Source of the DNA: Novosphingobium sp. AP12
GTDB lineage: Bacteria; Pseudomonadota; Alphaproteobacteria; Sphingomonadales; Sphingomonadaceae
Assembly: GCF_000281975.1 (NCBI RefSeq)
Contig: NZ_AKKE01000173.1
Coordinates: 16,905-80,904 of the forward strand
DNA length: 64,000 nt
Reading direction: 5' to 3'
Position 1 is the first letter of the stretch. Every line of letters begins with the position of its first letter. This document shows positions 8,016 to 16,696 of the stretch, piece after piece. The position numbers were made by a program, and so were the translations under genes. A model generated the notes under the pieces. The model ran no database searches. It saw only the letters and a list, made by a program, of their open reading frames with translations, and was not told where the DNA came from.

Positions 8016-10343
8016 TCAGTTGCGCAGCGGCTTGCCGGTTTCGAGCATCTGCTCGACACGGGCGATCGAGCGCGGCTCGCGCACCAGGCGCATGAAGGTC
8101 TCGCGCTCCAACTTGAGCAGTTCCTGCTCGGTCACGGTGTCGACGAGGTCCGCCTCGCCGCCCGAGAGCACGTTCGCCAGCGCGTCCGAGACGACCATGT
8201 CGTAGTCGGTCGCCTTGCCCTGCTTGTGGAAGCCCTCGGCCGCCATGCCCAGCGCCACGCGGCCGCTCTCGCCCGGCAGGCGGAAGTGCGGGGCCTCGGG
8301 CGGGGTGTAGCCCTCGACCAGCGACAGTGCCTTCTGCTTGGCGTCGTAGAGCAGACGGTCACGGTTCATGGTGATCGCGTCGCTCTCGCGCAGGAACAGC
8401 AGTTCCTTCGCCTGCGCCGCCGACTTCGAGACCGTGGCGGTGGAGACCGTCTCGAACACCTTGGCGACCGCTGGCATCGGGCCCTCCGGCATCATCTTGT
8501 TCTTCTGCCAGCGATCGAGCATTTCGCCGTTGCCGCCCCAGCCAGGGATCAGCCCGACGCCGCATTCGACGAGGCCGGTGTACAGCTCGGCATGGGCCTG
8601 CACCGCATCGCAGTGGAGCAGGATCTCGCAGCCGCCACCGACGGCGAGGCCGGCGGGCGCGCCGACCACCGGGAACGGCGCGTACTTCAGGCCCTTGTAA
8701 GCCATCTGCCCGCCCGCCACGAGCTTCTCGATCTCGCTCCACGCCGCGATGTTGAGCGCGAAGAGCGCGAGGCCGAGGTTGGCGCCGGCCGAGAAGCTGT
8801 CGGCGTCGTTGTAGACGACGAGCGCCTTGTACTGCGCCTTCACCAGGCCGATGGCCTCGACGATGAGCTTCATGACGTCACCGTCGAGCGCGTTCATCTT
8901 GCCGGTGAATTCAAGGCAGACGACGCCGTCACCCACGTCCCACAGCGCCGCGGAACCGTTCTTGAGCAGCGGCTTGGAGGCGAGCTTGATATCGGCCAGC
9001 CGCAACACACCTTTGGGGCGCACGATATCGCGATATTCGCCGTCAAGGGCGAGGTACTGCCGCTTGCCGTTTTCGATGCGGTAGAACGTCCGGTCCCCTG
9101 CAACGGTGAGGATTTCCGGCACGGCCTTGCCTTCTGCGGCGAGGCGATCAGCGAGGTATTTGGCGCCGAGCACGTCGATCATCTCGAACGGGCCGGCCTT
9201 CCAGTTGTAGCCCAGCTTCATCGCGTCATCGATCGACACCAAGTCCGACGCGGCGCTCGGCACGAGGCTGGCGGCGTAGGCGAGCGTGGCGCCCAGCACG
9301 GCCCAGGCATAGGCGCCGATGTCGCCCTTGCTCTCGACCAGCGCCTTGAGATCGCCCCGCGAAGCCGCGCCGCGCGGGCCCTGCGCCGTGATGGTCGGGC
9401 GGTATTCGCCGGTCGCAAGGTCGATGGTTTCCTTGCGGCGGCCGACCTCCTTGTTCAGGCGGTAGAAGCCGCCCTTGCCCTTGCGGCCGGTGTAGCCCTC
9501 GCCGATCATCTTGGTGATGAGCGGGATTTCTCGGGCGATGCCGTGGTAGAGGTCGCCCTCGGGCAGCGTCGAGGTGAGGCTGGCCTGCAGGTGCGGCATG
9601 AGGTCGATGCCGACGAGGTCGACGAGGCCGAAGATGCCGGTCTTGGGCACGCCCATCGGCTTGCCGGCGATGGCGTCGGCCAGCTCCACGGTCAGGCCCA
9701 TGTCGAACGCGGCGTTGAGGCCGAGCTGAATCCAGTAGGTGCCGATGCGGTTGGCGATGAAGCCCGGAGTGTCGTTGGCCGTGACCACGGTCTTGCCCAT
9801 GGCGACGTCGGCGAACTGCTTCACCTTGGCGGCAACGGCGCTGTCGGTCGACGGACCGGTGACGATCTCCATCAGCCGCATGTAACGCGGCGGATTGAAG
9901 AAGTGGGTGATGAGGAAGTCGCGCTTGAACGCCTCCGAACGCCCCTCGACCAGCTGGCCGAGCGGGATCGTCGAGGTGTTGGACGACACCGCCGTGCCCT
10001 CGCGCTTCACCGCTTCGAGCTTGGCGTAGAGGCCCTGCTTGATGTCGAGGCGTTCGATCACCGCTTCGATCACCCAATCGCACTCGGCGACCTTTTCAAG
10101 GTGATCCTCGATGTTGCCGGTCTCGACCAGCTTGGCCGCCGACTTGCTCATGAACGGCGCAGGCTCGGTCTTGAGCATCTTGGCCACCGCGCCCTCGGCG
10201 ATGGCGTTGCGGTTGGCCCCATCCTTCGGGACGATGTCGAGCAGCAGCACGGGCACGCCGGCATTGGCGACCTGCGCCGCAATGCCTGCGCCCATTGTGC
10301 CCGCGCCGATGACGCAGACTTTCTTGATCGTGTTGTCGCTCAT
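8016..10343 (-). CDS. 3-hydroxyacyl-CoA dehydrogenase / enoyl-CoA hydratase, FadN-like
   Basis: A 775-residue bifunctional beta-oxidation enzyme. The dehydrogenase comes first: the NAD-binding fold begins VCVIGAGTMGAGIAAQVANA, followed by the HFFNPPRYMRLMEIV catalytic-His segment and the C-terminal dehydrogenase region. The crotonase-fold hydratase is at the C terminus (PAGLAVGGGCEILLHCDAV, then LVECGVGLIPGWGG with the catalytic Glu). This order is the reverse of E. coli FadB and matches the FadN type. The start at 10343 overlaps the thiolase stop (ATGA). It hydrates enoyl-CoA and oxidises the resulting 3-hydroxyacyl-CoA for the adjacent thiolase. Confidence 0.92.
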   Translation of the reverse strand: MSDNTIKKVCVIGAGTMGAGIAAQVANAGVPVLLLDIVPKDGANRNAIAEGAVAKMLKTEPAPFMSKSAAKLVETGNIEDHLEKVAECDWVIEAVIERLDIKQGLYAKLEAVKREGTAVSSNTSTIPLGQLVEGRSEAFKRDFLITHFFNPPRYMRLMEIVTGPSTDSAVAAKVKQFADVAMGKTVVTANDTPGFIANRIGTYWIQLGLNAAFDMGLTVELADAIAGKPMGVPKTGIFGLVDLVGIDLMPHLQASLTSTLPEGDLYHGIAREIPLITKMIGEGYTGRKGKGGFYRLNKEVGRRKETIDLATGEYRPTITAQGPRGAASRGDLKALVESKGDIGAYAWAVLGATLAYAASLVPSAASDLVSIDDAMKLGYNWKAGPFEMIDVLGAKYLADRLAAEGKAVPEILTVAGDRTFYRIENGKRQYLALDGEYRDIVRPKGVLRLADIKLASKPLLKNGSAALWDVGDGVVCLEFTGKMNALDGDVMKLIVEAIGLVKAQYKALVVYNDADSFSAGANLGLALFALNIAAWSEIEKLVAGGQMAYKGLKYAPFPVVGAPAGLAVGGGCEILLHCDAVQAHAELYTGLVECGVGLIPGWGGNGEMLDRWQKNKMMPEGPMPAVAKVFETVSTATVSKSAAQAKELLFLRESDAITMNRDRLLYDAKQKALSLVEGYTPPEAPHFRLPGESGRVALGMAAEGFHKQGKATDYDMVVSDALANVLSGGEADLVDTVTEQELLKLERETFMRLVREPRSIARVEQMLETGKPLRN

Positions 10344-11476
10344 TCCACGGCCTCCAGGACGGTGGCGATGCCCTGCCCGCCGCCGATGCACTGGCTGGCG
10401 AGCGCGTACTTGCCGCCCTCGCGCTTGAGCAGCGAGGCCGCCTTGCCGACGATGCGCGCGCCGGTCGCGCCGAGCGGGTGGCCGATGGCGATGGCGCCGC
10501 CGTCGATGTTCACCTTGGCGCGGTCGAGGCCGAGGTCCTTGATGCAGGCGAGCGCCTGGCTGGCGAAGGCTTCGTTGAGTTCCACCACGTCGAGGTCGGC
10601 GGCGGTGATGCCGGCGCGCTCGAGCGCCTTCTGGCTCGAGAGGATCGGGCCGAGGCCCATCGTCTCGGGCGCGCAGCCGGAGATGGCGACCGACTTGATG
10701 CGGGCGAGGATCGGCAGGTTATGGGCGCGCGCGTATTCCTCGGTGGTGACGAGAACGGCGCTGGCGCCGTCGGTCAGCGGCGAGGAAGTGCCGGCGGTGA
10801 CCGAACCGGCCGCATCGAACGCGGGCTTGAGCCCGGCGAGCGCCTCGGCGGTGGTTTCGGCGCGGATGGTGCCGTCTTCCGAGACGGTGCCGCCCTTGGT
10901 TTCGATGGGGACGATCTCGTCGGTCAGGCGGCCGCCTTCACGTGCGGCGGCGGCCTTCTTCTGGCTCTCCACCGCCAGCGCTTCCTGCTCGGCGCGCGGG
11001 ATCTGGTATTGGGTGGCGACGTTCTCTGCTGTCTCGCCCATGCCCATGTAGACGGCGCTCTTCTTGGCGAGCGCGGGGTTGGGCAGCGGGTTGAAGCCCA
11101 TCATCGGCACACGGCTCATCGATTCGACGCCCGCGCAGACGAACACTTCGCCCGCACCGATGGCGATCTGGCCCATGGCCGTGTGGATGGCGCTCATCGA
11201 CGAGCCGCAGAAGCGGTTCACCGTCATGCCGCCGACCGAAATCGGCAGGTCCGCCAGCAGGCCGATCAGGCGCGCGACGTTGAGACCCTGCTCGCCTTCG
11301 GGGAAGGCGCAGCCGACGATGATGTCCTCGATGTCGGAAGGCTCGACGCCGGTCTTCGCGATCAGGCCGCGGATCACCTGTGCCGCGAGGTCATCGGGGC
11401 GGACGCGGGCCAGAGCACCCTTGCCGGCAAGGTGGAAGGGCGAGCGGGCATACCCCGCAATCACGACGCTTTGCAT
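10340..11476 (-). CDS. fadA: Acetyl-CoA acyltransferase (3-ketoacyl-CoA thiolase)
   Basis: A 378-residue degradative thiolase cleaving 3-ketoacyl-CoA to acetyl-CoA and a shortened acyl-CoA. The nucleophilic cysteine lies in NRFCGSSMSAIHTA (about residue 88), the catalytic His in GGAIAIGHPLGATGARI and the second Cys in ASQCIGGGQGIA. It is the first gene of the leftward beta-oxidation operon, and its stop overlaps the next start. A GGAGAG box precedes the ATG. The promoter should lie in 11477-11699, shared with the divergent DUF2147/FadL side. Confidence 0.93.
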   Translation of the reverse strand: MQSVVIAGYARSPFHLAGKGALARVRPDDLAAQVIRGLIAKTGVEPSDIEDIIVGCAFPEGEQGLNVARLIGLLADLPISVGGMTVNRFCGSSMSAIHTAMGQIAIGAGEVFVCAGVESMSRVPMMGFNPLPNPALAKKSAVYMGMGETAENVATQYQIPRAEQEALAVESQKKAAAAREGGRLTDEIVPIETKGGTVSEDGTIRAETTAEALAGLKPAFDAAGSVTAGTSSPLTDGASAVLVTTEEYARAHNLPILARIKSVAISGCAPETMGLGPILSSQKALERAGITAADLDVVELNEAFASQALACIKDLGLDRAKVNIDGGAIAIGHPLGATGARIVGKAASLLKREGGKYALASQCIGGGQGIATVLEAVE

Positions 11477-11540
11477 GCATTCTCTCCATGGGCGGACCGG
11501 CTCGGTTGATACCGAATCCGTTGCGATCCTCGTTCCTCGT

Positions 11541-11583
11541 GAACGTCTTCCCTAAAGGTGCGAATCTTTCCCTATACGTCAAG
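11541..11583. promoter_or_regulatory. Repeated motif in the divergent fatty-acid intergenic region
   Basis: Two related motifs, CTTCCCTAAAGG (from 11547) and CTTTCCCTATACGTCAAG (11566-11583), lie about 20 bases apart and 70-110 bases upstream of the thiolase start. The second, read leftward, contains TTGACGTATAGGGAAAG, which could hold a TTGACG -35 element or a regulator half-site. Function is a guess. Confidence 0.3.
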
Positions 11584-11699
11584 CAAATTTTGGTTTAGAC
11601 CGATTCTTGTTCGGGTCAGGATCGAACAGCCACCTTCGTGAAAGGGGCGGGTTCTGGCGCACAAGCGAACACGGGTAGAGAGATGGAGAGGTCGCTCAA

Positions 11700-12137
11700 A
11701 TGCACGTGATGAAACACCTGGCGCTGGCATTGGTTGCCGCCGGCGCCGCCGCGCTCACGCCTGCCTATGCAGCCGAGGGCGACTCGGTCGTCGGCACCTG
11801 GCGTACCCCTGCCAAGAACGGCAGCGTCGAGATCGCCCGCTGCGGCGCGTCGCTCTGCGGCAAGCTGCTGTCCTCCGAGCACCTGAGGACCAACCCCGAC
11901 CTGCGGGACGTCGCCAACAAGGACACCACCAAGCGCGACCGCCGGCTCAAGGGCCTCCAGATCCTCGGCGGCTTCACGCTGGAAAAGGGCGTCTGGACCG
12001 GCGGTTCGATCTACAACCCCGAGGACGGCGGCACCTACAAGGCCACCATCACCCCGGCCGGCGCCGACACGCTCAAGCTGAAGGGCTGCATCGTCTGGCC
12101 CTTGTGCAAGACCCAGACCTGGACCCGGATCAAGTAA
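11700..12137 (+). CDS. Secreted DUF2147-domain protein
   Basis: A 145-residue protein with a signal peptide (HLALALVAAGAAALTPAYAA). The mature part has the DUF2147 pattern: VVGTWRTPAKNGSVEIARC at the start, CGKLLSSEH with paired cysteines, GGFTLEKGVWTGGSIYNPED, and a C-terminal LKGCIVWPLCKTQTWTRI. The small beta-barrel-like domain is common in proteobacterial periplasm and its function is not known. A GGAGAG box lies upstream. It directly precedes the FadL gene, so a link to lipid uptake is possible but not shown. Confidence 0.85.
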   Translation: MHVMKHLALALVAAGAAALTPAYAAEGDSVVGTWRTPAKNGSVEIARCGASLCGKLLSSEHLRTNPDLRDVANKDTTKRDRRLKGLQILGGFTLEKGVWTGGSIYNPEDGGTYKATITPAGADTLKLKGCIVWPLCKTQTWTRIK

Positions 12138-12191
12138 AACTTCAGGTCGTTGATAATACGCGAAAAGCAATCGCTTAGGGAGAGTACCCAG

Positions 12192-13490
12192 ATGAATACC
12201 AAGTCACGCCGCATCCTTCTCGCCGGTGCGGCCAGCGCCGTCGCCTTCGCTTACGCCGGAGCGGCGCATGCCCAGGCGTTCTACCTGCAGGAGCAGTCGG
12301 TTCGCGGCCAGGGCCGCGCGTTCTCGGGCGAAGCGGCCGACACCGGCGTCGATTCGCTGTGGTGGAACCCGGCCTCGATCGCCGACATGCAGGGCGGCGA
12401 AGCGGCCATCCGCGGCAGCTTCATCCGCCCGCGCGGCGATGTGGTCGACAATGGCTCGGTGATCGTGCGTCCGGCGCAGGCCCCCCGGTCGGTCGGCGGC
12501 AACCCGGTTGCGAAGAACCCGATCGACAACGGCATCCTGCCATCGGGCGCCATCGCCTACGGCTTCGGCAAGGTGGCGGTCGGCCTCGCGGTGACCGCGC
12601 CCTACTCGTTCACCACCAACTACGACGCCGACAGCTGGACGCGCTACTCGGCGGACAAGACCAAGCTGCGCACCTACGACATCCAGCCCAGCGTCGCCGT
12701 CGCGGTGACCGACTGGCTGCGCGTGGGCGCCGCCGCCAACGTCGAGTACGTGGACGCCTCGCTCGGCAACTATCTGCCCAACCTCTCGCCACTGGTCGCG
12801 GACGGCCACCAGAACCTCAAGGGCAACGGCTGGGATGTGGGCTGGTCGGCCGGCATGCAGATCCACGAAGGTCCGGTCACGCTGGGCTTCGCCTACAAGT
12901 CCGCGATCAAGCACAAGCTCGACGGCAGCGTGACGATCGAAGGCCTTGCCGGTCCGCTCGCCGCGCAGAACGGCAAGATCGACACGACCGCGACGTTCAG
13001 CACGCCGTGGCAGGCCATCGGCAGCGTGCGCGCCAAGTTCAGCCCCAAGCTGACCTTCAATGCGCAGGTCGTGCGCATGGGCTGGAGCGAGTTCGACACG
13101 ATCGACCTCGGCGCCCCGCTCAACACCTCGATCCCCGAGAACTATCGCAACAGCTGGACCTGGGCGATGGGCCTCGACTACGACATCACCCCGCAGTGGA
13201 CGGTTCGTACCGGCTTCCAGCGCGGCATGACCCCCACCCGCAACGGCGAGCGTGACGCGCGCGTGCCCGACAGCAACCGCTGGAACTTCTCGGCCGGCAC
13301 CAGCTACGCCATGAACTCCAAGTTCACGCTCGATGCCGCAGCGTCCTACATCACGTTCAAGGACGCGACGATCGACCGCACGACCGCGGCCTACGCCGGA
13401 ACCCCGGTGCAGACCCCGATCCTGGTGGACGGCGAACTTCAGGACGCCTCCGCCATCGTGCTTTCCCTCGGCGCAAGGATGGCCTTCTGA
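12192..13490 (+). CDS. fadL: Outer-membrane long-chain fatty acid transporter, FadL/TodX family
   Basis: A 432-residue outer-membrane beta-barrel with signal peptide ending AYAGAAHAQ. The mature N terminus AFYLQEQSVRGQGRAFSG followed by DSLWWNPAS is the diagnostic hatch segment of the OMPP1/FadL/TodX family, and the chain ends with a phenylalanine (ALGARMAF pattern) as needed for barrel assembly. It should pass hydrophobic substrates, probably fatty acids, across the outer membrane. Its stop overlaps the start of the acyl-CoA ligase by one base (TGATG), which couples uptake with activation. Confidence 0.9.
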   Translation: MNTKSRRILLAGAASAVAFAYAGAAHAQAFYLQEQSVRGQGRAFSGEAADTGVDSLWWNPASIADMQGGEAAIRGSFIRPRGDVVDNGSVIVRPAQAPRSVGGNPVAKNPIDNGILPSGAIAYGFGKVAVGLAVTAPYSFTTNYDADSWTRYSADKTKLRTYDIQPSVAVAVTDWLRVGAAANVEYVDASLGNYLPNLSPLVADGHQNLKGNGWDVGWSAGMQIHEGPVTLGFAYKSAIKHKLDGSVTIEGLAGPLAAQNGKIDTTATFSTPWQAIGSVRAKFSPKLTFNAQVVRMGWSEFDTIDLGAPLNTSIPENYRNSWTWAMGLDYDITPQWTVRTGFQRGMTPTRNGERDARVPDSNRWNFSAGTSYAMNSKFTLDAAASYITFKDATIDRTTAAYAGTPVQTPILVDGELQDASAIVLSLGARMAF

Positions 13491-15208
13491 TGAATGACGC
13501 GGCGATGATCGGCGGGGTCGCTCCCGCCACCCTGAACACCCAACCGGCAGAAGAGATGCCGCCGATCGCGCCGCGTCTGCTGACCGACCTTCTGGACCAT
13601 GCCGTGGAAGCCCACGGCAACTGGCCGGCGGTCGACTTCATGGGCCGCAAGTGGACTTATGCCGAGATCGGCGCGCTCTCGCGGCGCGCTGCTCGCGGTC
13701 TCCAGGACCTCGGCGTGGTCAAGGGCACGCGCGTCGGCCTGTGCCTGCCCAACACGCCCTATTACGTGATCTGCTATTTCGCGATCCTGCGCATCGGCGC
13801 GGTCGTGGTGAACTTCAACCCGCTCTACACCGAGCGCGAGATGGCCCATCAGGTCGAGGATTCCGGCTGCGAGGTCATGATCTCCACCGACCTCGCGCTC
13901 TGCCTGCCCAAGCTGGAGCCGCTGGTCGGCGTCCGCAACAAGGAGGGCAGCTGCCTCAAGCGCGTCATCGTCTGCCCCTTCGCCGACGTGCTGCCCTCCT
14001 TCAAGCGCCGCGCCTTCCTGCTGTTCAAGCGCGGCGACATCGCCCACGAACCGCATGACCTGCGCTACGCCCGCTTCGAGAACCTGATCGCCCGCGACGC
14101 CCCGCTCGATCCGGTAGAAAGCTCGCCGAACGACCTTGCCGTGCTGCAGTACACCGGCGGCACCACCGGCGTGCCCAAGGGCGCCATGCTCAGCCACGCG
14201 AACCTCGCCGCCAACTCGGCGCAGATGATCGCCCACGTCGGCCACATGCCCGACAAGCAGGAGCGGACGCTGGGCGTCCTGCCGCTGTTCCACGTCTTCG
14301 CGCTGACCACAGTGCTGCACTACTCGGTCGACACCGCCGCCGAGATGATCCTGCTGCCGCGCTTCGACATGAAGTCGTTCCTGGCCACCGCCAAGCGCAC
14401 CAAGCCCACGCAGTTCTTCGGCGTTCCCACCCTCTACACCGCGCTCAACGGCCAGCAGCTCCACGGCGAGTTCGACCAGACGCGCGTATGTATCTCGGGC
14501 GGCGCCCCGCTGCCGCTGGAAGTCCGCCGCGAGTTCGAGCAGAAGACCGGCGTCAACGTCGTGGAAGGCTACGGCCTGTCCGAGGCGAGCCCGATCATCG
14601 CCTGCAATCCGCTGGAAGGCCTCGTCAAGGACAACTCCTGCGGCCCGGCCTTCCCCGGCACCCAGCTGGAAATCCGCGATCCCAACGATCCCACCCGCAC
14701 CCTGCCCCCAGGCGAGAAGGGCGAGGTCTGCGCGCGAGGCCCCCAGGTCATGGCGGGATACTGGAACCGCCCGGAGGAAAGCGAGAAGACTTTCATCTAC
14801 GGCGCGCTCCGGACGGGCGATATTGGCTATCTCGACGAAGACGGCTATCTCTTCCTGGTCGACAGGATCAAGGACGTGATCCTGTGCGGGGGCTACAACG
14901 TCTATCCCAGGATCATCGAGGAGGCTCTCTACGAGCATCCGATGGTCTCGGAAGCGGCGGTGATCGGCGTGCCGGACAAGTATCGGGGGCAGTCCCCGAA
15001 GGCGTTCGTGGCGCTGCATGCGGGGGATATCTTGGACGAACAGACATTGCTGGCCTTCCTGCGCGAGCGGCTGAACAAGATCGAGATTCCCTCCTCGATC
15101 GAGTTCCGCGACGCGCTGCCCAAGACCATGGTCGGCAAGCTGTCCAAGAAGGACCTCGCCGCCGAGGAAGCCACCCGCCGCGCCGGCCAGAGCGGCATGT
15201 CCGCTTGA
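13490..15208 (+). CDS. Long-chain fatty-acid/dicarboxylate CoA ligase (AMP-forming)
   Basis: A 572-residue adenylate-forming enzyme activating a fatty acid to acyl-CoA with ATP. The P-loop-like A3 motif is YTGGTTGVPKGAMLSHANL (about residues 219-237); EGYGLSEASPI is the A5 motif; RTGDIGYLDEDGYLFLVDRIKD is A7/A8 and GKLSKKDL holds the catalytic Lys near the C terminus. The N-terminal layout resembles the PimA-type long-chain and dicarboxylate ligases. It is co-transcribed with fadL and followed by the MerR and thioesterase genes, so it feeds the divergent beta-oxidation operon. Confidence 0.9.
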   Translation: MNDAAMIGGVAPATLNTQPAEEMPPIAPRLLTDLLDHAVEAHGNWPAVDFMGRKWTYAEIGALSRRAARGLQDLGVVKGTRVGLCLPNTPYYVICYFAILRIGAVVVNFNPLYTEREMAHQVEDSGCEVMISTDLALCLPKLEPLVGVRNKEGSCLKRVIVCPFADVLPSFKRRAFLLFKRGDIAHEPHDLRYARFENLIARDAPLDPVESSPNDLAVLQYTGGTTGVPKGAMLSHANLAANSAQMIAHVGHMPDKQERTLGVLPLFHVFALTTVLHYSVDTAAEMILLPRFDMKSFLATAKRTKPTQFFGVPTLYTALNGQQLHGEFDQTRVCISGGAPLPLEVRREFEQKTGVNVVEGYGLSEASPIIACNPLEGLVKDNSCGPAFPGTQLEIRDPNDPTRTLPPGEKGEVCARGPQVMAGYWNRPEESEKTFIYGALRTGDIGYLDEDGYLFLVDRIKDVILCGGYNVYPRIIEEALYEHPMVSEAAVIGVPDKYRGQSPKAFVALHAGDILDEQTLLAFLRERLNKIEIPSSIEFRDALPKTMVGKLSKKDLAAEEATRRAGQSGMSA

Positions 15209-15258
15209 ACCCTCCCCCGGCCTCCGCCCCCCTGCCCGAGCACCCGGACCGCCCCGAG

Positions 15259-15651
15259 ATGACCGGCATCCAGGACGTGGCGACGCAGCTTGGCGTGACC
15301 ATGCGCACCTTGCGCTTCTACGAGGACAAGGGCCTGATCGCGCCGCAGCGGGTGGGCACGATGCGCATCTACTCGAAGCGCGAGATCGGGCGGATGCAGC
15401 TGATCCTGCGCGGCAAGCGGCTGGGCTTCTCGATCCGCGAGATCAAGGAATTCCTCGACCTCTACGACGTCGATCCCGAGCACCACGAACAGGTCCGCAT
15501 CCTCCAGACCAAGGTGGCGACCCGCATCGACGACCTGCGCAAGCAGAAGCGCGCGATCGAGCAGACGCTGGAAGAACTGCTGTCGATCGAACGGCAGGCC
15601 CGCGCGTGGCTCCAGGGCTCGCCGGTCGCGCCCGTGGAGGACACGCCGTGA
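15259..15651 (+). CDS. MerR-family transcriptional regulator
   Basis: About 130 residues. The N-terminal helix-turn-helix and wing read VATQLGVTMRTLRFYEDKGL and RVGTMRIYSKREI, followed by the dimerisation helix DLRKQKRAIEQTLEELLSI. No metal-binding cysteines are present at the C terminus, so it is not a metal sensor; sphingomonad relatives beside fatty-acid genes suggest an acyl-CoA-responsive regulator (inference). The ATG at 15259 lacks a clear ribosome site. A TTG at 15205, overlapping the ligase stop (TTGA), is an alternative start that would add 18 proline-rich residues. Confidence 0.85.
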   Translation: MTGIQDVATQLGVTMRTLRFYEDKGLIAPQRVGTMRIYSKREIGRMQLILRGKRLGFSIREIKEFLDLYDVDPEHHEQVRILQTKVATRIDDLRKQKRAIEQTLEELLSIERQARAWLQGSPVAPVEDTP

Positions 15652-16499
15652 GCGAGGCGGTGACCGAACTGAAGTCGCTTCTCGAGGTCGACGAAATCGA
15701 CACCGACCTGTTCCGCGGCGCCGCCTCGGCCGAAGGGCCGGGCCGTGTGTTCGGAGGGCAGGTCGTCGCACAGGCGCTGGCCGCTGCCGCACGCGGCGTG
15801 GGCGAGCAGCAGCAGGCCCACTCGCTTCACGCCTACTTCCTGCGCGCCGGGGACACCACGCGCCCGATCATCTACCGGACCTTGCGCGATTTCGACGGCG
15901 GCAGCTTCGCCAACCGCCGCGTCGTCGCCATGCAGGGCGGCAAGCCGATCCTCAACCTCGCCGCCTCGTTCCACCGCCGCGAGGAAGGCTTCGCCCACGC
16001 CGCGCCGATGCCGCAGGTGCCCGGCCCCGAGCATTGCCCCGAACTCGCCGCCGCGCTCGCCGCCGCCGGGCAGAAATTCCCACAGGCCATGCTCGAACGC
16101 CTCGCCGCCTTCGAGGTCCGCCCCGGACCGCCCGCGTCGGACAGCGCCGGCACACCGCGCCAGTTCCTGTGGTTCCGGCTTGCGGCGCCAATGGAAGCCG
16201 ACGACGCCCTGAAGCGCGTGGTCCTGGCCTACGCGAGCGACTTCGCGCTCGTCTCCACTGCCGTGCTGCCCCACTCGCCCAGCTTCTTCACGCCGGGGCT
16301 TCAGGTGGCGAGCCTCGACCATGCGGTCTGGTTCCATTCCACGCCGCCCGTCGACGACTGGCTGCTCTACGCGATGGATAGCCCCTGGGCCGGCCATGCA
16401 CGCGGGTTTGCGCGGGGCTCGATCTACGACCGCGCCGGCAACCTCGTCGCCAGCGTCGCGCAGGAAGGCCTATGCCGCGTCGTCAAGCGCGAGCCTTGA
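15648..16499 (+). CDS. tesB: Acyl-CoA thioesterase II (TesB family)
   Basis: A 283-residue double-hotdog thioesterase hydrolysing acyl-CoA to free acid and CoA. FGGQVVAQALAAAARGV near residue 32 and SLHAYFLRAGD, DGGSFANRRVVAMQ are characteristic; the second hotdog contains LDHAVWFH and the C-terminal SIYDRAGNLVASVAQEGL. The start is GTG at 15648, overlapping the MerR stop (GTGA) and preceded by GGAGG at ideal distance. As the end gene of the fadL-ligase-merR-tesB set, it may relieve CoA trapping during fatty-acid catabolism. Confidence 0.9.
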   Translation: MSEAVTELKSLLEVDEIDTDLFRGAASAEGPGRVFGGQVVAQALAAAARGVGEQQQAHSLHAYFLRAGDTTRPIIYRTLRDFDGGSFANRRVVAMQGGKPILNLAASFHRREEGFAHAAPMPQVPGPEHCPELAAALAAAGQKFPQAMLERLAAFEVRPGPPASDSAGTPRQFLWFRLAAPMEADDALKRVVLAYASDFALVSTAVLPHSPSFFTPGLQVASLDHAVWFHSTPPVDDWLLYAMDSPWAGHARGFARGSIYDRAGNLVASVAQEGLCRVVKREP

Positions 16500-16696
16500 A
16501 AGCTGCGCTTGTGTGTGGCCACGATAGTGTTGCTCCATTGTCAATCAATCGAGTTGAGTTGACGCACGGAACTGAGTAGTCGGATCGAACGAGGACGGAC
16601 GCCTTGCCACGTCGCCGCAGAACGCGGATGAGGGCACGAGGCAGCCGAAGCCCCCGCCGGGCATTGTTCCGGCGGACACGATCTGGAGACGACACG

